The notes under the pieces are model-generated. The model was given only the letters and a program-made list of their open reading frames with translations. It did no database searches and was not told where the DNA came from. A program made the position numbers and the translations under genes. From contig RBKR01000013.1 in NCBI GenBank assembly GCA_004835665.1, forward strand, positions 1,178,001 through 1,242,000: DNA of 64,000 nucleotides. The letters are read 5' to 3'. Positions within the stretch are counted from its first letter, which is position 1. Every line of letters starts with the position of its first letter. This DNA is from Phoma sp. XZ068. Taxonomy: Eukaryota; Ascomycota; Dothideomycetes; Pleosporales; Didymellaceae. Positions 1 through 11,488 of the stretch are shown piece after piece.

Positions 1-667
1 AACTCCCCAAAGCCACCGGTACCCGGAGGCATAATCTGCCCGTCGAACCACACCGACCCATTCTGCGACCGCTTCCATGACGCACACCGGATACCTCTAC
101 TCCCTTACTTATCCACCCAGCCACCTGGGCTTCCACAAACGGGACACACTCCACGCGCTGTGGCGCCGAAGCCAACACGGCTTGCTGTGCTGCCGAGCGC
201 GCCGAGTGTGGCATGGTTAGCACGGCGGCTAGAAGGCGGTTCGAATATATTTGCTCATTTGCAGGGTGGAACCGTTGAGCAAGCGAAACGCTGTGGCGAC
301 TCGATGCGGCACTGGGGACTGCACAATGTGGAAGGGTGAACGTGATTGTAAATGGTGTCATAGTTTTGATTCGTTTGCAGACACTCGGTCTACTCTTACT
401 GCAAATTCTGTCTGTAGCACCTCAACTCTGCTCATCACTAGGGAGAGACATAACTCAAACTCAAACTCATAGGTATCTCGCGGAGATTGCAAAGGAACGA
501 CGACAAAGGAAAACCCAGCCAAAGCTGAACCCCTATATCCAAGAAAAATGTACAAAAGCACCCGTGATCGCCAGCCATGCCCAATAATGACCCTGATCTC
601 AGATTGAAGAAGAAAATAACGATATGCGCCATGCCGCTTGAGCTAGGAAACGTACACACGTGCTGGC
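1..667. other. intergenic, no gene seen
   Basis: Only short unconserved reading frames on either strand. It probably holds the 3' untranslated region of the tetraspan gene that ends at 668. Whatever lies to the left of the window edge cannot be judged. Confidence 0.5.
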
Positions 668-2222
668 TTATCGAGTCACATTGGGACCGAAGTCAAAGCC
701 TTGTTGTTGCTGTGGCGGTGGGTACGATGGCGATGCCAGTGGTGTGTATGCTCCGGGGATAGGAACAGCTGCGTATTGCTGCTCGCCCGGTGCGGCGGCC
801 ACGTGGTCGTTATGTCTCTCAAATCCTGGGGACAGTGGAGGCATTGGTGGTGAGACAGTCTGTGTTCGCGCAGGCGCATCGAAGCCATCCTGGCTCAGCT
901 TAGGCGTTGCGCCAGTGACCTTGATCGGCGGCGCCTGCAGGGTGAACGGTTGTGGCTGTACAATCTCACGGACCTGAGCGTATTGGACCTTGCCGTTCTC
1001 GCTGTCGTGAGCCATGCCGTTAGGGTCCACGTAATCCGGGTGGCCCGGAGGTGGGCGCCAGCCGCCTGAACGGGGTGAAAGAGGACCAAAGCCAGGAGTG
1101 TTTGGTGCTGACTGCGAGCGGAGCTGGGCAAGGTAGAGATCAGATCGAGCCTTGTCGCGGACGGCCATGGACTTCCTAAGCTTCCTCTTGGACCAGAAAC
1201 GGTAGAAGACGATGCCGTAGATGATGATGCAGAGAACCTCGATCACGACCTCGATGATGCAGCAGACAAGAGCCCAGTTCTGGAGACGGCAGACAAGACC
1301 GTAAGCGATGTCATCTTCGAACAGATGCCGTCTCTTGTTGTCGACGCAAGACCAACCCCACATATCTTTGTTGTTGTTCTGCGCTTTGCTTTGGTTGAAA
1401 ACAGCTGCACCTACAGCCCACATGATGATGCTGAAGATGAAGAAACCGACGGCGAAGATGGTGTAGTAAGCTGCCACTTTCTCGGCTCGATTGTGGCCTC
1501 CTCTGCAATATGCGATCATAACCGTGATGGACATAACAAGCGAGATAACAGCGATGGTAAGCAGGAGGATCTGGGGCCAGGTCTTGGTGTTGTCAGCCCA
1601 TGGTGGAAGGTTGTTGCGTTTTGGTAGTGATTTTGTTGCGTGGAAGATGGCAAGTGCGGTTGCAACCATGGAGAGGACGATGAGACTGCAAGCAAAGTTG
1701 ATGCCGCGAAGGAAGATCTTCGCAATCCTTACTCGAACCTTGACTTTCTGCGCATTGTTAGTTTTGAGGTCGATCAACTAAAGTGATGGAAGAGCTTACA
1801 ATATCCTTGGCCTGCTCTTTCTCCAAAGAGGCTTCTTGCTTCTCAAGGTCGCGCTCTTCTCTGAAGGTCGGGCTCAAGATCATGCTTGGCCTGCCAGGCG
1901 TCCGGGGTGGCGCACCAGGCGACTTCAAAGCACTCTTGAGAGGGCCCTTTGGTGTTGGTGGAGGAAGGTATTTCCTATCTGTGTCCTCCATCTCGACGGA
2001 TTGAACGTAGCCAAAGCCTACGTCTGAGACTTGAGGTTGGGGCCTGAAGTGGTTGGTGGGGTACGACGCAAATGGTGATTTGGGTGCGTCGATGGGTGAG
2101 TAGACTGATGTTGCTTCCGCAAATCGTGCTGTACGAGGCGTCTTGACTTCTGATGAGGTTGAGTCGTCCGTGTTTCGTCTTTCAATCGTAACTGTGAGAC
2201 CCTTCTTATTGTTGGTTGACAT
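668..2222 (-). CDS. Tetraspan (MARVEL-like) membrane protein, HAM-8-like candidate
   Basis: Two exons, 2222-1800 and 1747-668, joined over a 52-nt intron (donor GTAAGC, acceptor GCGCAG) in phase 0, give 500 residues. The first ~150 residues are hydrophilic, rich in Ser/Pro/Thr, with TPRTARFAEAT near residue 30. Four hydrophobic segments follow at roughly 152-175, 190-214, 228-253 and 290-318; the loop before the fourth carries the motif MWGWSCVDNKR. The C-terminal ~170 residues are again a disordered Pro/Gln-rich tail. This layout (cytosolic N and C, four spans) fits fungal MARVEL-like plasma-membrane proteins, and I recall the Neurospora hyphal anastomosis protein HAM-8 as the nearest named relative. 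The link to hyphal fusion is from memory of the family, not shown here. The splice model is strong, the name tentative. Confidence 0.75.
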
Positions 2223-4362
2223 CCTTAAGCTTTCGAGCGTTCACGTGGTGGAAGAGTGCGCTCTCATGAGAGGGTTGGGTTGAGACAGAGTAGTAGAGAT
2301 GTGCGTAGAGGGACAACGACTATTATCCAGGCCAGCTTAGACCAGTCGCGAGGGTACAAAGGTGTGCAGTAAGAGAGACAGAATGCAGAGACACACAAGG
2401 TATTACAATGAGACCTGCTAGAGAGGAGAGAAGAGGCAACGAGCGAAGCGCTGACTTTAGATACCGGGCGCTTCGAAGGCTGCGAACTCGTGGATTGGAC
2501 GGAGGGGAGTACGGGTGGCAGCCGGTGGAGAGAGATCGGAACGATAGTGGGCGGGTACTTACAACGTATAAAAAGCAAGATGCCTGCACGACTGCAGATG
2601 GCCGTCTGATAGGTCGAGCGGGGAGAGGAGGTGGTTGCAATGGCGCGCAGAGGAGGACGAAGAGTGGTGGCCCCAGAAATAGACGCCCGGATGAACTCAA
2701 TAAACGAGGACCAAGAGATGCCCGTCCAGACCAGCGCGCTGCTGTGCGAAGATCTTGTTCTTAAGATATCTGACAGCTTGCTGATCCTGCTCGTCAGCAC
2801 GGTTGCAGAATGCAGTCCAGTGTCGTGCTATCGTCAGTCGTCAGGGTCGTACGTATGCTGTCTTGCGCCCCAGAGACGGTGAAATCTTCCAGAGAGAAGG
2901 AAACCCGCAGAGAGGGCCATGTTCACACCTCGTGCCCCTCGGGCGCAAAGCTCTGCCGAGTCTGCGGGCGTTCGAAATCCAGGGCGATGGATATCAAGCG
3001 CCCAATTGCTGAGAGCTGTTTCGCGCCTGCAAAACGCAACATGGCAGTTACGAAAGGTGAGTGGCTGGAGGACGCAGGGACTGTGCATTGAAGTACATTT
3101 GCGCTAGGCACATTAAGCTCAAAAGCTCAGCGGGTAAGCACGCATCCCGCCAATGGAGATCCACAGGTGCCCTAAGACCTGAGGGAAGGCGCCGCCCCGC
3201 TCTGGTAACCCACATTAGTGCGGAGCCCAGCGTGACCTCGAGTCCAAGACAGTCGCCATGGATTGAGCCTCGGGGTCCTTGTTTCCCATGAGTCGCTGTC
3301 TCGATTGCCGCCTGCCCAGGGCATAAGAGCACCATGCCGTCCGCGCCTCTATTATAAACAGTCCGCTTGAGTAAGTTTGCCACAATCGTCAGCTCACGTC
3401 TTACCAGTTCGCCGCGACGGACGGCTGGCTGGGAATGTGAGCACGTTAGCGTCGTCTATCGGTGCAGGCTTGTGCGCTGCTGCAGGACGAGGCACATCAC
3501 AAAGAACGCTAATTAGCCACGCGTAGGCCTGGCCGTGCAACACACCACGATGCATCCAGGAGATTTACCTGGATATCTTCTCTGTTCTAGCCAGAAGAGG
3601 GCAAATCCGTTTCGAAACTCTTACGCCCTATTTTTGGGGCCTTTTGCGCTATCGTGGAGTGGCATGCGGCCCGCAAGATCTGCCATGCGTTTAACGGTCA
3701 TGGTGAATTTAGTGCGCTGGCATTCTCGACCGGCTTCTCAGGATGTCCACGTTGTACCTGCGAAGCGTGACTGCATTTTCATATCGCGCAGCTCTTGGTA
3801 TTGGACAAGGTAGAGATTCCCCCTCTCTCGGAGCCCGTCTTAATGTGCCAGTCTTGATAGGTCGTTCCCAGTAAACCATCTATCCAAAATGGCAACAAGC
3901 ATGAGAGTCTAGCCGAGGAACATTGCGTTGGAGCGGCATTGGTATCTAAGGGATTGCCACTCTGCCTTGCTTGGAGTGAGACTTGCGAGATGGGCCGAAA
4001 GTTGCACGGGTCACGTTCCTGTGATCAACAGCTGCTGTGTTAGGTGTGCCTGCAGAGAAGTCTACTTTTACACAGTGCCTTGCGTTATTCTGCGTCTTAA
4101 GATACAATTTTGGTGTCTTGCACGTACTGTGTACCACCGTACAGCTTTCGATGTCGTCACCATCGTGATATTTTAATATGGAATGTATCTGGCAGCCTCG
4201 CACATAAAGAAGTCGATCAACACCGCAATTGCAAATCCAATGCAAAGTGCCATAATACAAATTGCCACTCAGAAAATAGTAGGAGAAAGAAACATGTTTT
4301 ACTAAACACGATGTAATCGCTCTTATAAGTGACTGGAAGCTATTGAGTTCGCAACACGCTTA
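2223..4362. other. 2.1-kb gene-free region
   Basis: Upstream of the tetraspan gene and downstream of the proline-rich gene. Overlapping open frames at 2264-2800 (-) and 2408-3107 (+) have basic, low-information translations with no recognisable domain, so I take this as promoter and 5' leader. No tRNA, repeat or transposon remnant was seen. Confidence 0.5.
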
Positions 4363-5919
4363 TTAAATCCACCGGCCACCCTTCTGACCAGCATACGCAT
4401 CCTCGTCGTAACCATCCTCATCAGACCACCGAACCCTCCCAGCATCGGTTCCTGTAAAAAGCGGCGCAGGCTGCAAATCCTCTTGCCTCATCCTCGGCCC
4501 GCCATCCTGCACGCTCAGCCCACCGTCGCCCAAAATCCCACCAAACACAATGCCCTCGTCCAATCCCTGACAAGCAAAGCTCTCATCTGAGTCTGGTCGC
4601 TTCTTAGGTTTGTGTATTGTTGGAATTGTTGGCATTGTAGGATGGGCAAGCTTGTTGAGCCAGGTAGGCGATGAAGGAATCTTTTGCTTACCTTTTGCTT
4701 TGTCGCTCATGTTGCCAGGTTGTGGTACGAGATACCTTGGGGACAGGTTAACGGCAGGCGGTATGGGGATAGGGCGGGAGATCTGGGCTTTGAGTGCTTT
4801 GTGCGCCTTTTCTGCTTTGCTTAGTTTGGTCTTACCAGTGGACCGTATATGGGTCATTGAAGGCTTCGTTGCTAAGGTTCTCAGCCTTATGGATGGCTGT
4901 AATTCTTGCTCGACGTCCGACCACTCATGGTGGACTTGCTGTGTTTTAAGCTGTTGTTTTGTACATGAAAGACCTACTGTTTGTGGGTGAGTCAACGACC
5001 AGGGTGGATCTACAGGACATTCGTCTATTGATGCATGAGACGGGTTTGAATCATCTGAGAAATATGGAAACGGAGTCCGAGGGAGAGGCTTATGCACATC
5101 CAGCGGCCTACCCTTAGTCCTCTGCGAGCACTGTTTGGGCGCAGGGCTCAGTGGAGGACATGGTGGCAGGGGTTTGTTCGTATCTGCAATCAAGACCGTC
5201 CGTTGAATCTTGACGGGCACTTCACGTGATGTGCGTGAAATGTCACTGTAACTTACCGCAGAGTCTCGTCGTGCCCTTGGTTTGTCTACACCTCGGCTCG
5301 ATCTATGTGCCTTTGCAGGCGGTTGTCGTAGCGGTGGGAATGTAGCTTGCCGTTCAGCAACATGCTCTGGTGGCACGCGGATGGCTTCTCCCTTCCGCTT
5401 GGGTGGGCACATCTCAATTACAACGCCGGTCTCCCTTTCTTTCAGGTAGTTTTTCATACCTGTCCAGAACAATTGACCCTCACCTGGCGGTCCATTCCGA
5501 TAGATCTCTACGGCTCGTTGAAATCGTTTCTTGAACAACGACTGGCTTTGCACAGGCTTAGTCTCTTCGTGTTTGTGCTGTACAATGTCAGCATCTTTTG
5601 GTCGCAAAGGAAACGCCGTAGAACTAGGGAAGATAGTCACAATAGAGGCTGTCCAAGTCTCAGCTGTGTTAGGCGTGCCGTGGTTTGCACCTGATGGGTG
5701 CGTATCTTCAGATCCATGCGCTGTATAGAGATCGCTGTAGTATTTGGAGGCCCTAGGGGACAATTCTTCGTCCTCATTGAACCAAGAAACTGCGCTCGGA
5801 GATTTCGCATGGGTGGTCGGAAGGCTCTGGTTTTGACGTGTGCTTTCGGCTCCAGCTCGCGTTGTACGAGCGTCGGAGTCGTAGACATCGAAGTGACTTA
5901 CCGTTCGGTACTTAGACAT
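4363..5919 (-). CDS. Unrecognised proline-rich protein
   Basis: A single open frame; I chose the ATG at 5919 (MSKYRTVSHFD) rather than an in-frame ATG 39 codons upstream, because the latter lies in sequence that looks like leader. This gives 518 residues. The protein is hydrophilic, rich in Pro, Ser, Lys and Arg, with several PPLPP-like stretches (for example LPPCPPLSP near the middle) and an acidic, glycine-rich C-terminus (DEDGYDEDAYAGQKGGRWI). No membrane segment or catalytic motif is visible. GTAAGT occurs just after codon 6; an in-frame 75-nt intron ending at CCAG would fit there but lacks a clear branch point. A second GTAAGT-to-GCAG candidate of 73 nt would shift the frame. Function unknown. 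Confidence 0.6.
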   Translation of the reverse strand: MSKYRTVSHFDVYDSDARTTRAGAESTRQNQSLPTTHAKSPSAVSWFNEDEELSPRASKYYSDLYTAHGSEDTHPSGANHGTPNTAETWTASIVTIFPSSTAFPLRPKDADIVQHKHEETKPVQSQSLFKKRFQRAVEIYRNGPPGEGQLFWTGMKNYLKERETGVVIEMCPPKRKGEAIRVPPEHVAERQATFPPLRQPPAKAHRSSRGVDKPRARRDSAVSYSDISRTSREVPVKIQRTVLIADTNKPLPPCPPLSPAPKQCSQRTKGRPLDVHKPLPRTPFPYFSDDSNPSHASIDECPVDPPWSLTHPQTVGLSCTKQQLKTQQVHHEWSDVEQELQPSIRLRTLATKPSMTHIRSTGKTKLSKAEKAHKALKAQISRPIPIPPAVNLSPRYLVPQPGNMSDKAKGKQKIPSSPTWLNKLAHPTMPTIPTIHKPKKRPDSDESFACQGLDEGIVFGGILGDGGLSVQDGGPRMRQEDLQPAPLFTGTDAGRVRWSDEDGYDEDAYAGQKGGRWI

Positions 5920-6605
5920 TATCGGTGGATATTTTAAAACGCTTGAATTAGTTAACGTACTGCCAGGTTGGAGTATGTTCGAATTAATAGAAATGCATCT
6001 TGGAGATGCGTTGTGCGGCAACATTACAAAGCACAATGTTACGACCTACAGCTCGCAGAAAGCTTGGGAATAAAGGAGTTGTTCCCGCACATCGTCGAAG
6101 AGCCTTGCAACAACCAATGAATTCCATCTAGGGACGGCCCGGAAAGCACTGCACAATGCTCGACTGTCAACCGAGTATACCCGCAATTTCTTCGTTCGGT
6201 TGTAGTGCTGCAATAAAAAGCTATGATCCGGAAATATGCGGGGTGTCCTGGTAGTCAAGCACCTCGGGAATGGTTGTTCGAAGGATGGGTAGTCCCGGAA
6301 CCAAGTCATGTCTAGTAGGTTGCTAGTTGCACACAGAGACCTGGTGACAAAGCCAAAGTCTCCTCGTGAGGGCCATTGACTAGTCTAAATTGTGACGCAC
6401 TAAGTATCACAACGCTTCCCGCTGACTACACGCCATTGTCAGCTTGTCATTGAGAGTTGGTAGAAGTAGGCTCGTGAGGTGCATTATTAACTTGGGTATT
6501 GGATTGCATTTATTGCATCTCGTGTACTAAAATCGTCGCTATATCATAATCATTGCACTTCTTTGTGGTGCTTTTCGTGAATTCTTTCTTCCCTTATGCA
6601 ACCTC
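5920..6605. other. intergenic, no gene supported
   Basis: Contains the 3' flank of enolase and the upstream flank of the proline-rich gene. An open frame at 6046-6309 (-, 87 codons) reads protein-like (for example CSAFRAVPRWNSLVVARLF) but has no partner exon or known family, so it is not called. Confidence 0.4.
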
Positions 6606-8024
6606 TTACAAGTTGACAGAGGTCCTGAACTTGTTGCCAGCGTAGATGGCGTTGTCACCGAGCTCCTCCTCGATACGGAGGATCTGGTTGAGCTTGGCGA
6701 GGCGCTCAGATCGGGCGGGAGCACCAGTCTTGATCTGACCAGCACGGAGACCGACGACGATGTCAGCGATGGTGACATCCTCAGTCTCACCGGAGCGGTG
6801 GGAGACCATGACACCCCAGCCGGCACCGAAAGCATCCTTGGCGGCCTGGATGGCCTCGGTGATGGTACCAATCTGGTTGACCTTGAGGAGGAGGGCATTG
6901 CAAGACTTCTGCTCGATAGCCTTCTTGATGAACTCAGGGTTGGTAACTGTCAGGTCATCACCGACAATCTGGAAGTCGGAGGTCTTGAAGAAGTAAGACC
7001 AGGCCTCCCAGTCGTCCTCAGCGAAGGGGTCCTCAATGGAGACGATGGGGTACTTCTGGGACAGGGACTTGTAAAGCTCAGCGAGCTGCTCGTAGGTGAG
7101 CCACTTGCTCTTGTCGCTGTCGGGGTTCTTGAAGTCAAGGTCGTACTTCTTCTCGTCGGCCTTGTAGAACTCGCTGGAGGCGACGTCCATGGCGATCTTG
7201 ATCTGACCGGTGTAACCAGCAGCCTCAATGGCGTCGGTGATGAGGTCGAGAGCCTCCTCGGGGGTCTGAATATCAGGGGCAACACCACCCTCGTCACCAA
7301 CGTTTCCGGCGGACTGGCCGTACTTCTTCTTGGCGAGGGTCTTGAGCTTCTGGTAAACTTCGGCACCCTGGCGCATGGCCTCGGTGAAAGTGGGAGCCTC
7401 ACTGCTGATTGTCAGATACGAAGTGTAGAATGTGCGTTTGGGAGACTCACGAGGGAACGATCATGAACTCCTGGAAAGCCATGCGGCCACCAGCGTGGGA
7501 GCCACCGTTGAGGACGTTCATGAAGGGAACGGGCAGAACGTAGGGCTTCTTGGTACCAGCCAAGTCGGAGATGTGAGCGTAGAGAGGGACACCCTTCTCG
7601 GCGGCGGCGGCCTTAGCGATGGCCATGGAGACACCGAGGATGGCGTTGGCACCAAGCTCAGTCTTGTTCTTGGTTCCATCGAGCTTGTTGAGGAAAGCGT
7701 CGACGGCGGACTGGTCCTTGACGTCGAGCTTCTCCTTGATGAGAGCAGGGGCGATCTTCTCGTTGACGTTGGCAACGGCCTTGGTCACACCCTTGCCACC
7801 CCACTTGGTCTTGTCACCATCGCGGAGCTCGCAAGCCTCGTGGGAACCGGTGGAGGCACCGGAGGGGACAATGGCGCGGTGGAGGCCAGTCTCGGTGACG
7901 ATGTCGACCTCGACGGTGGGGTTACCCTGGGGACGGTCAGCACACTGCCAATGGCCAGATTTGCGGTGGGTGCACGTACGCGAGAGTCGTAGACGGAGCG
8001 TGCGTGGATCTTGGTGATGGCCAT
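6606..8024 (-). CDS. eno: Enolase (2-phosphoglycerate dehydratase)
   Basis: Glycolytic and gluconeogenic enzyme interconverting 2-phosphoglycerate and phosphoenolpyruvate in the cytosol. Three exons, 8024-7980, 7926-7451 and 7401-6606 (introns 53 and 49 nt), give 438 residues, the usual eukaryotic length. The N-terminus MAITKIHARSVYDSR joins GNPTVEVD across intron 1. Visible hallmarks are the substrate-loop segment SGASTGSHEACELRDGD, the metal-ligand regions DVASSEFY and SIEDPFAEDDW, the catalytic-lysine signature LLLKVNQIGT, and SHRSGETED. Codon choice is strongly biased, as expected for a highly expressed gene, which also produces long meaningless open frames on the opposite strand. A TATA-like element lies about 80 bp upstream of the ATG. 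Confidence 0.98.
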
Positions 8025-8103
8025 GATGATGGTTGGTGTAGAAGCTACGGTGGATTGATCAGTCAAGAGTCAATTGCAGGTGTGGAGCTGAGCAGCAGTC
8101 GAG

Positions 8104-8111
8104 TATATATA
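8104..8111 (-). promoter_or_regulatory. TATA-like box of enolase
   Basis: TATATATA on the minus strand, 80 bp upstream of the enolase ATG. A CCAAT pentamer (ATTGG on the plus strand near 8453) lies further upstream. Assignment rests on position and consensus only. Confidence 0.5.
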
Positions 8112-9211
8112 GGTGTGGTTCAGCCCTATGATACCGTGCTTGGGAGACTACAGCGTTCTAGTCAAGCGTCACCGGCCGGTGATGAGGTGGATCCTAAGAA
8201 ACACTCGACCATTGCCCAGCCCTTAACTGTTAGAGGCCAGCGGAGCCTCAAACTAGCATAGGTGTGGGATGGTGCGGCCGGCCGCGGATGGAAGGCTGAC
8301 GAAGAGCTTGACTTACCAGCGGATGTGAAAAAGTTGCACTGATGTTTTGTTTAGGGTGGGGTGAACAGCTTAAGTATGGTTGGGAAGGAGGGGCAGCCTC
8401 AGCGCAGTCGCGACCTTCTCAGCAGGTGGTGCCCCGCCACGTCGTGACACCCATTGGCCGCCGCCCGCGCGTGTCGTAAGAGGTTGCATTAATCGTATCG
8501 CAAAAGCATCGGAGCGGCTGTCACGGTGATGACCGCCTTCTACAATTTGTTGGGATGGGGTTTCCACGTCAATTGATCGCCATTGCAATTACCCCTCCAA
8601 CGTACGCTTCGGATTCGAGAGGCTTCTCTAGGACTCCGGAGCACTTCAAAGCTGCTGGGGTACTTGTCACAGCTTTTCCAAGGTTTAAACTGTCCGTAAC
8701 TGAGCAATTGGGTGTCTGCTCCGTCTCGCCGCTCTGTTATCCTGCTCACAGCTGTTTCGCTATATTTAAACCTTGAAACTCCCCGAGCACATCCGACTCG
8801 AAGGAACCCCCAGTGCATACTTGATACGAAGGTTGCAAGCAGCCAAATTGCTGTCATTCATAGCCATAGAGCTATCTTAGAATATGGAATGTCACAGTGT
8901 CTGCAAACGGTGTTGTTTTGGTCTTCATATTACGTTGAACGCGCTATGTACTTGACCCTGTATGACGCCAGTGCGCCGATCGCCCGAAACGTGCAAATCT
9001 GCCAAGGCTTCTCTCAAAGCTTCGTGGAGCCTCTCAACGTTGTCCTGTGGAAGTGACAACGATATGCAAGTGAGATAGCGCAGGAAGCGCACACCTGAGT
9101 CGGTGCTATGCTCGAGTGCATAAATGTGCAGCGCTTCTAATGGCGCGCGTCCCCCAACGGCGCATGTGCCAGCACAACAATTGACGTCGTATGAGTGAAT
9201 ACACTCGCATT
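8112..9211. other. enolase upstream region, no gene seen
   Basis: About 1.1 kb, with a GC-rich segment around 8270-8530 next to the enolase promoter. The open frames present are short and without recognisable domains. It also holds the 3' flank of the HCNGP-like gene. Confidence 0.45.
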
Positions 9212-10021
9212 TCACTTTCTCCTCTTAGGCGATCCATCCCGGCTTCTGTGTTCTAGTTCTTTCCTCTTGCCTGCACTTTGCGAAGCAGATACTTTCCCGT
9301 ATGGAGTACTTGTGCGACTCGTAGTGCCAGATCTCGTTGCAGAAACGAAATCGATTGCTTCCCTTGGGGTCCTGGACTTCTCCTGCTCCTTTGCCTTGGA
9401 GATCCGTTTCTGTGAGGCCCTCAGCTCCTCTACATATGCCCATGGAGGGAACACTGCCGGCACAGCAAGACCTTCTGGAAGCGTAGAAGCGGATTGCTCC
9501 TCCTCACTGATCCCAGCAAAGTCCATCAGCTTTTGCGAGTGACCCGGGTCGCGCAGTACTGAGGAGCTCTCTAGTCGCTGATTGAAATGCTGACCCTTTG
9601 TTTTCAGCTCAAGGAACTGAGCGAATTTCTTTGTTGCCCGTTGTGGCGGTGAACCCGGCGGCGAAGGAGGTATGTCGAAATTAGGCACGGGGGGCAAGGT
9701 CAGGTTCTGGATAATGGCTCGACTTGACGAGTAAGGTGAACCTGGGGGAGCGGTTTGGGTGGCATCGTCGTCTGCTGGCGGCGGCGATACAGTCGGACCC
9801 TGCGCGGGTCCATTGACTGGAGCGGACGGAGGTGGTGTGGCTTTTCTTGCAGCCGATTGAGGGAGGACCTTGGGCTTGGGAGCAGCTGCTGCAGGAGCAT
9901 TTGCCAACTCAATATTAGTAGCTATCGAAGTCCTTCTGGGAAATTGTGCAAGGCTCACCTTAGCTACCGTCGCTGGGAGTTCCTCCTCATCATCACTGCT
10001 CTCATAATTTACTCCCAGCAT
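9212..10021 (-). CDS. HCNGP/SAP30BP-like protein
   Basis: Single exon, 269 residues. The N-terminus opens with an acidic patch (YESSDDEEE, residues 6-14), then a long Pro/Ala/Ser-rich linker. The conserved part is residues ~133-215: FAQFLELKTKGQHFNQRL, then SSVLRDPGHSQKLMDFAGI and FPPWAYVEELRASQKRISKAKE, the layout of the HCNGP family (human SAP30-binding protein), which is nuclear and tied to transcription or pre-mRNA splicing. The C-terminus is basic (KRKELEHRSRDGSPKRRK), a likely nuclear signal. Two GTGAGC/CTGCAG candidate splice sites near the start would break the frame, so I keep it intronless. It is head-to-head with the proteasome gene PRE4, 220 bp apart. Confidence 0.75.
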   Translation of the reverse strand: MLGVNYESSDDEEELPATVAKVSLAQFPRRTSIATNIELANAPAAAAPKPKVLPQSAARKATPPPSAPVNGPAQGPTVSPPPADDDATQTAPPGSPYSSSRAIIQNLTLPPVPNFDIPPSPPGSPPQRATKKFAQFLELKTKGQHFNQRLESSSVLRDPGHSQKLMDFAGISEEEQSASTLPEGLAVPAVFPPWAYVEELRASQKRISKAKEQEKSRTPREAIDFVSATRSGTTSRTSTPYGKVSASQSAGKRKELEHRSRDGSPKRRK

Positions 10022-10241
10022 TGTGTCTTGTGCTTGAAGTGAAAGAGCGACCGCGGGAGTTCAAGTGTAATGTGGCCCGAGCTCCAGCTCATGCCAAGCA
10101 TAGCGTCGCCAGCGTGAGCTGCCTACCATCATCCACCACCAACCTCACCTCCAAACGCCGCCTTGCGACTGATATACGCCATCCTCGCCAGTGTTATATA
10201 CTCCCCCTCACTAGACGTCACTCGAGACTACCTAACGCACG
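10022..10241. promoter_or_regulatory. shared bidirectional promoter region
   Basis: The 220 bp between the start codons of the HCNGP-like gene (-) and PRE4 (+) must hold both promoters. It contains a pyrimidine-rich stretch (around 10180-10215) before the PRE4 ATG. No specific factor site is claimed. Confidence 0.45.
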
Positions 10242-11128
10242 ATGAACCACCTTCCGCAAGCTTGGGGCCGTGTAAGACGCCTCCCCGCTCGACAAGCACC
10301 GTGTACTGACATCAACACAGCCTAGAGACGATGTCTACGGCGTATACGACCACTCACATTTCCAGACTGCCGCCCCTACCCAGCACTCACAGGCACCTAT
10401 CGTCACCGGTACTTCAGTGCTGGCTGCAAAGTTCAAGGATGGCGTTGTCATTGCGGCGGACAACCTGGGTATGATGCAGCTTGCTCTCAGAGGTCATACC
10501 AGTGTGCTGACAGTGTACCATAGCTTCATACGGGTCGCTAGCTCGCTTCACCGACGTCAAGCGACTACGGAAGTTCAACGACGAGGTGGTCGTTGGCTTC
10601 GGCGGCGACGTCTCAGACATGCAGTACCTCGACCGCCTCCTCAACTCGCTCGACATCCGCGAGAACTACTCTACGGCTGATGAGAACCTCAACGCCAAGA
10701 ACCTCCACAAGTACCTCGCCAAGGTCATGTACAACCGCCGATCCAAGTTCGACCCGCTGTGGAATCATCTCTTGATCGCCGGGTTGGACGGCGAGGGCAA
10801 GCCATTCCTTGCGAGCGCAGATCTCCTGGGCACAACATTCTCCTCACCGTCGATTGCCACAGGGTTCGGAGCACATCTTGCACAGCCGATCATGCGAACA
10901 TTACTGCCGGACGAGGCGTCGGTGCAAAACGTCACCAAGGAGCAAGCAGTAGAAAAGGTCAAGGAGTGCATGAAGGTTCTTTTCTACCGGGACGCAAGGA
11001 GTATGGATAGGTACTCCATCGCCATCATCACGAAGGAGGGCGTTGATCTGAACGAGGACGTCAAGCTGGAGAACCAGAGCTGGGCATTCGCAGAGAGGAT
11101 CAGGGGATACGGCACCCAGACGGCGTAA
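10242..11128 (+). CDS. PRE4: 20S proteasome subunit beta-7 (PRE4/PSMB4)
   Basis: Non-catalytic beta subunit of the 20S proteasome core. Three exons, 10242-10271, 10321-10468 and 10524-11128 (introns 49 and 55 nt), give 260 residues. The first exon encodes only MNHLPQAWGR. The start of the beta fold is clear in VTGTSVLAAKFKDGVVIAADNLASYGSLARF, which spans intron 2; this matches the PSMB4 hallmark of SYGSLARF after the AAD motif. The sequence lacks the N-terminal threonine arrangement of active beta-1, -2 and -5 subunits, as expected. The rest (DVSDMQYLDRLL, NHLLIAGLDGEGKPFL, LARLL-like ATGFGAHLAQPIMR) is typical. Housekeeping gene, transcribed away from the HCNGP-like gene. Confidence 0.95.
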
Positions 11129-11488
11129 GACTGGGCTGGATGTGTCTGATGGTGTGGAGGCGACGATATGCTCAAAGCCAAGGAGCTTATGAGGCTAAAC
11201 GGCTGAACGATAGACATGAATAAATGTACAATTCGACAGAATGATTATCAATCTCCAACTTATTGCATTCTTTGGGCAAGCCGACGCCTCGCAGCATTGG
11301 CAATCACTTTCGGCGGCAGGCCGATGCAGAGGGGCCAGACCAATCGCGCTAGAGCCGACGCGACCACCTTCAGTGCTCCCTCTGCGGGGAAGCTCCGCGG
11401 TTAGTCGAACTGCCGTATAAAGACTCCAAGATGGAACAAGGTCTGTGAAAAGACCCTTGTATCTTCCTGCGCTCCCCCTGCCACAATC
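11129..11488. other. intergenic, no gene seen
   Basis: Contains the PRE4 3' flank and the promoter of the epimerase gene. No further coding or RNA signal recognised. Confidence 0.45.

Noticed and set aside
2264..2800. 178-codon minus-strand frame upstream of the tetraspan gene
   Set aside because: Ser/Arg/Leu-rich with no motif, overlapped by equally long frames on the other strand; more likely leader and promoter.
5161..5260. Possible 73-nt intron (GTAAGT...TTGCAG) in the proline-rich gene
   Set aside because: Removing it shifts the frame, and the unspliced frame is open on both sides; no CTAAC branch point is visible.
6046..6309. 87-codon minus-strand frame that reads protein-like
   Set aside because: No family match recognised and no flanking exon; could be a decayed fragment, but the support is too thin to call.
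6798..7992. Long plus-strand frames (222 and 186 codons) across enolase
   Set aside because: Antisense shadows of a highly codon-biased gene; Gly/Leu/Val-rich low-information translations.
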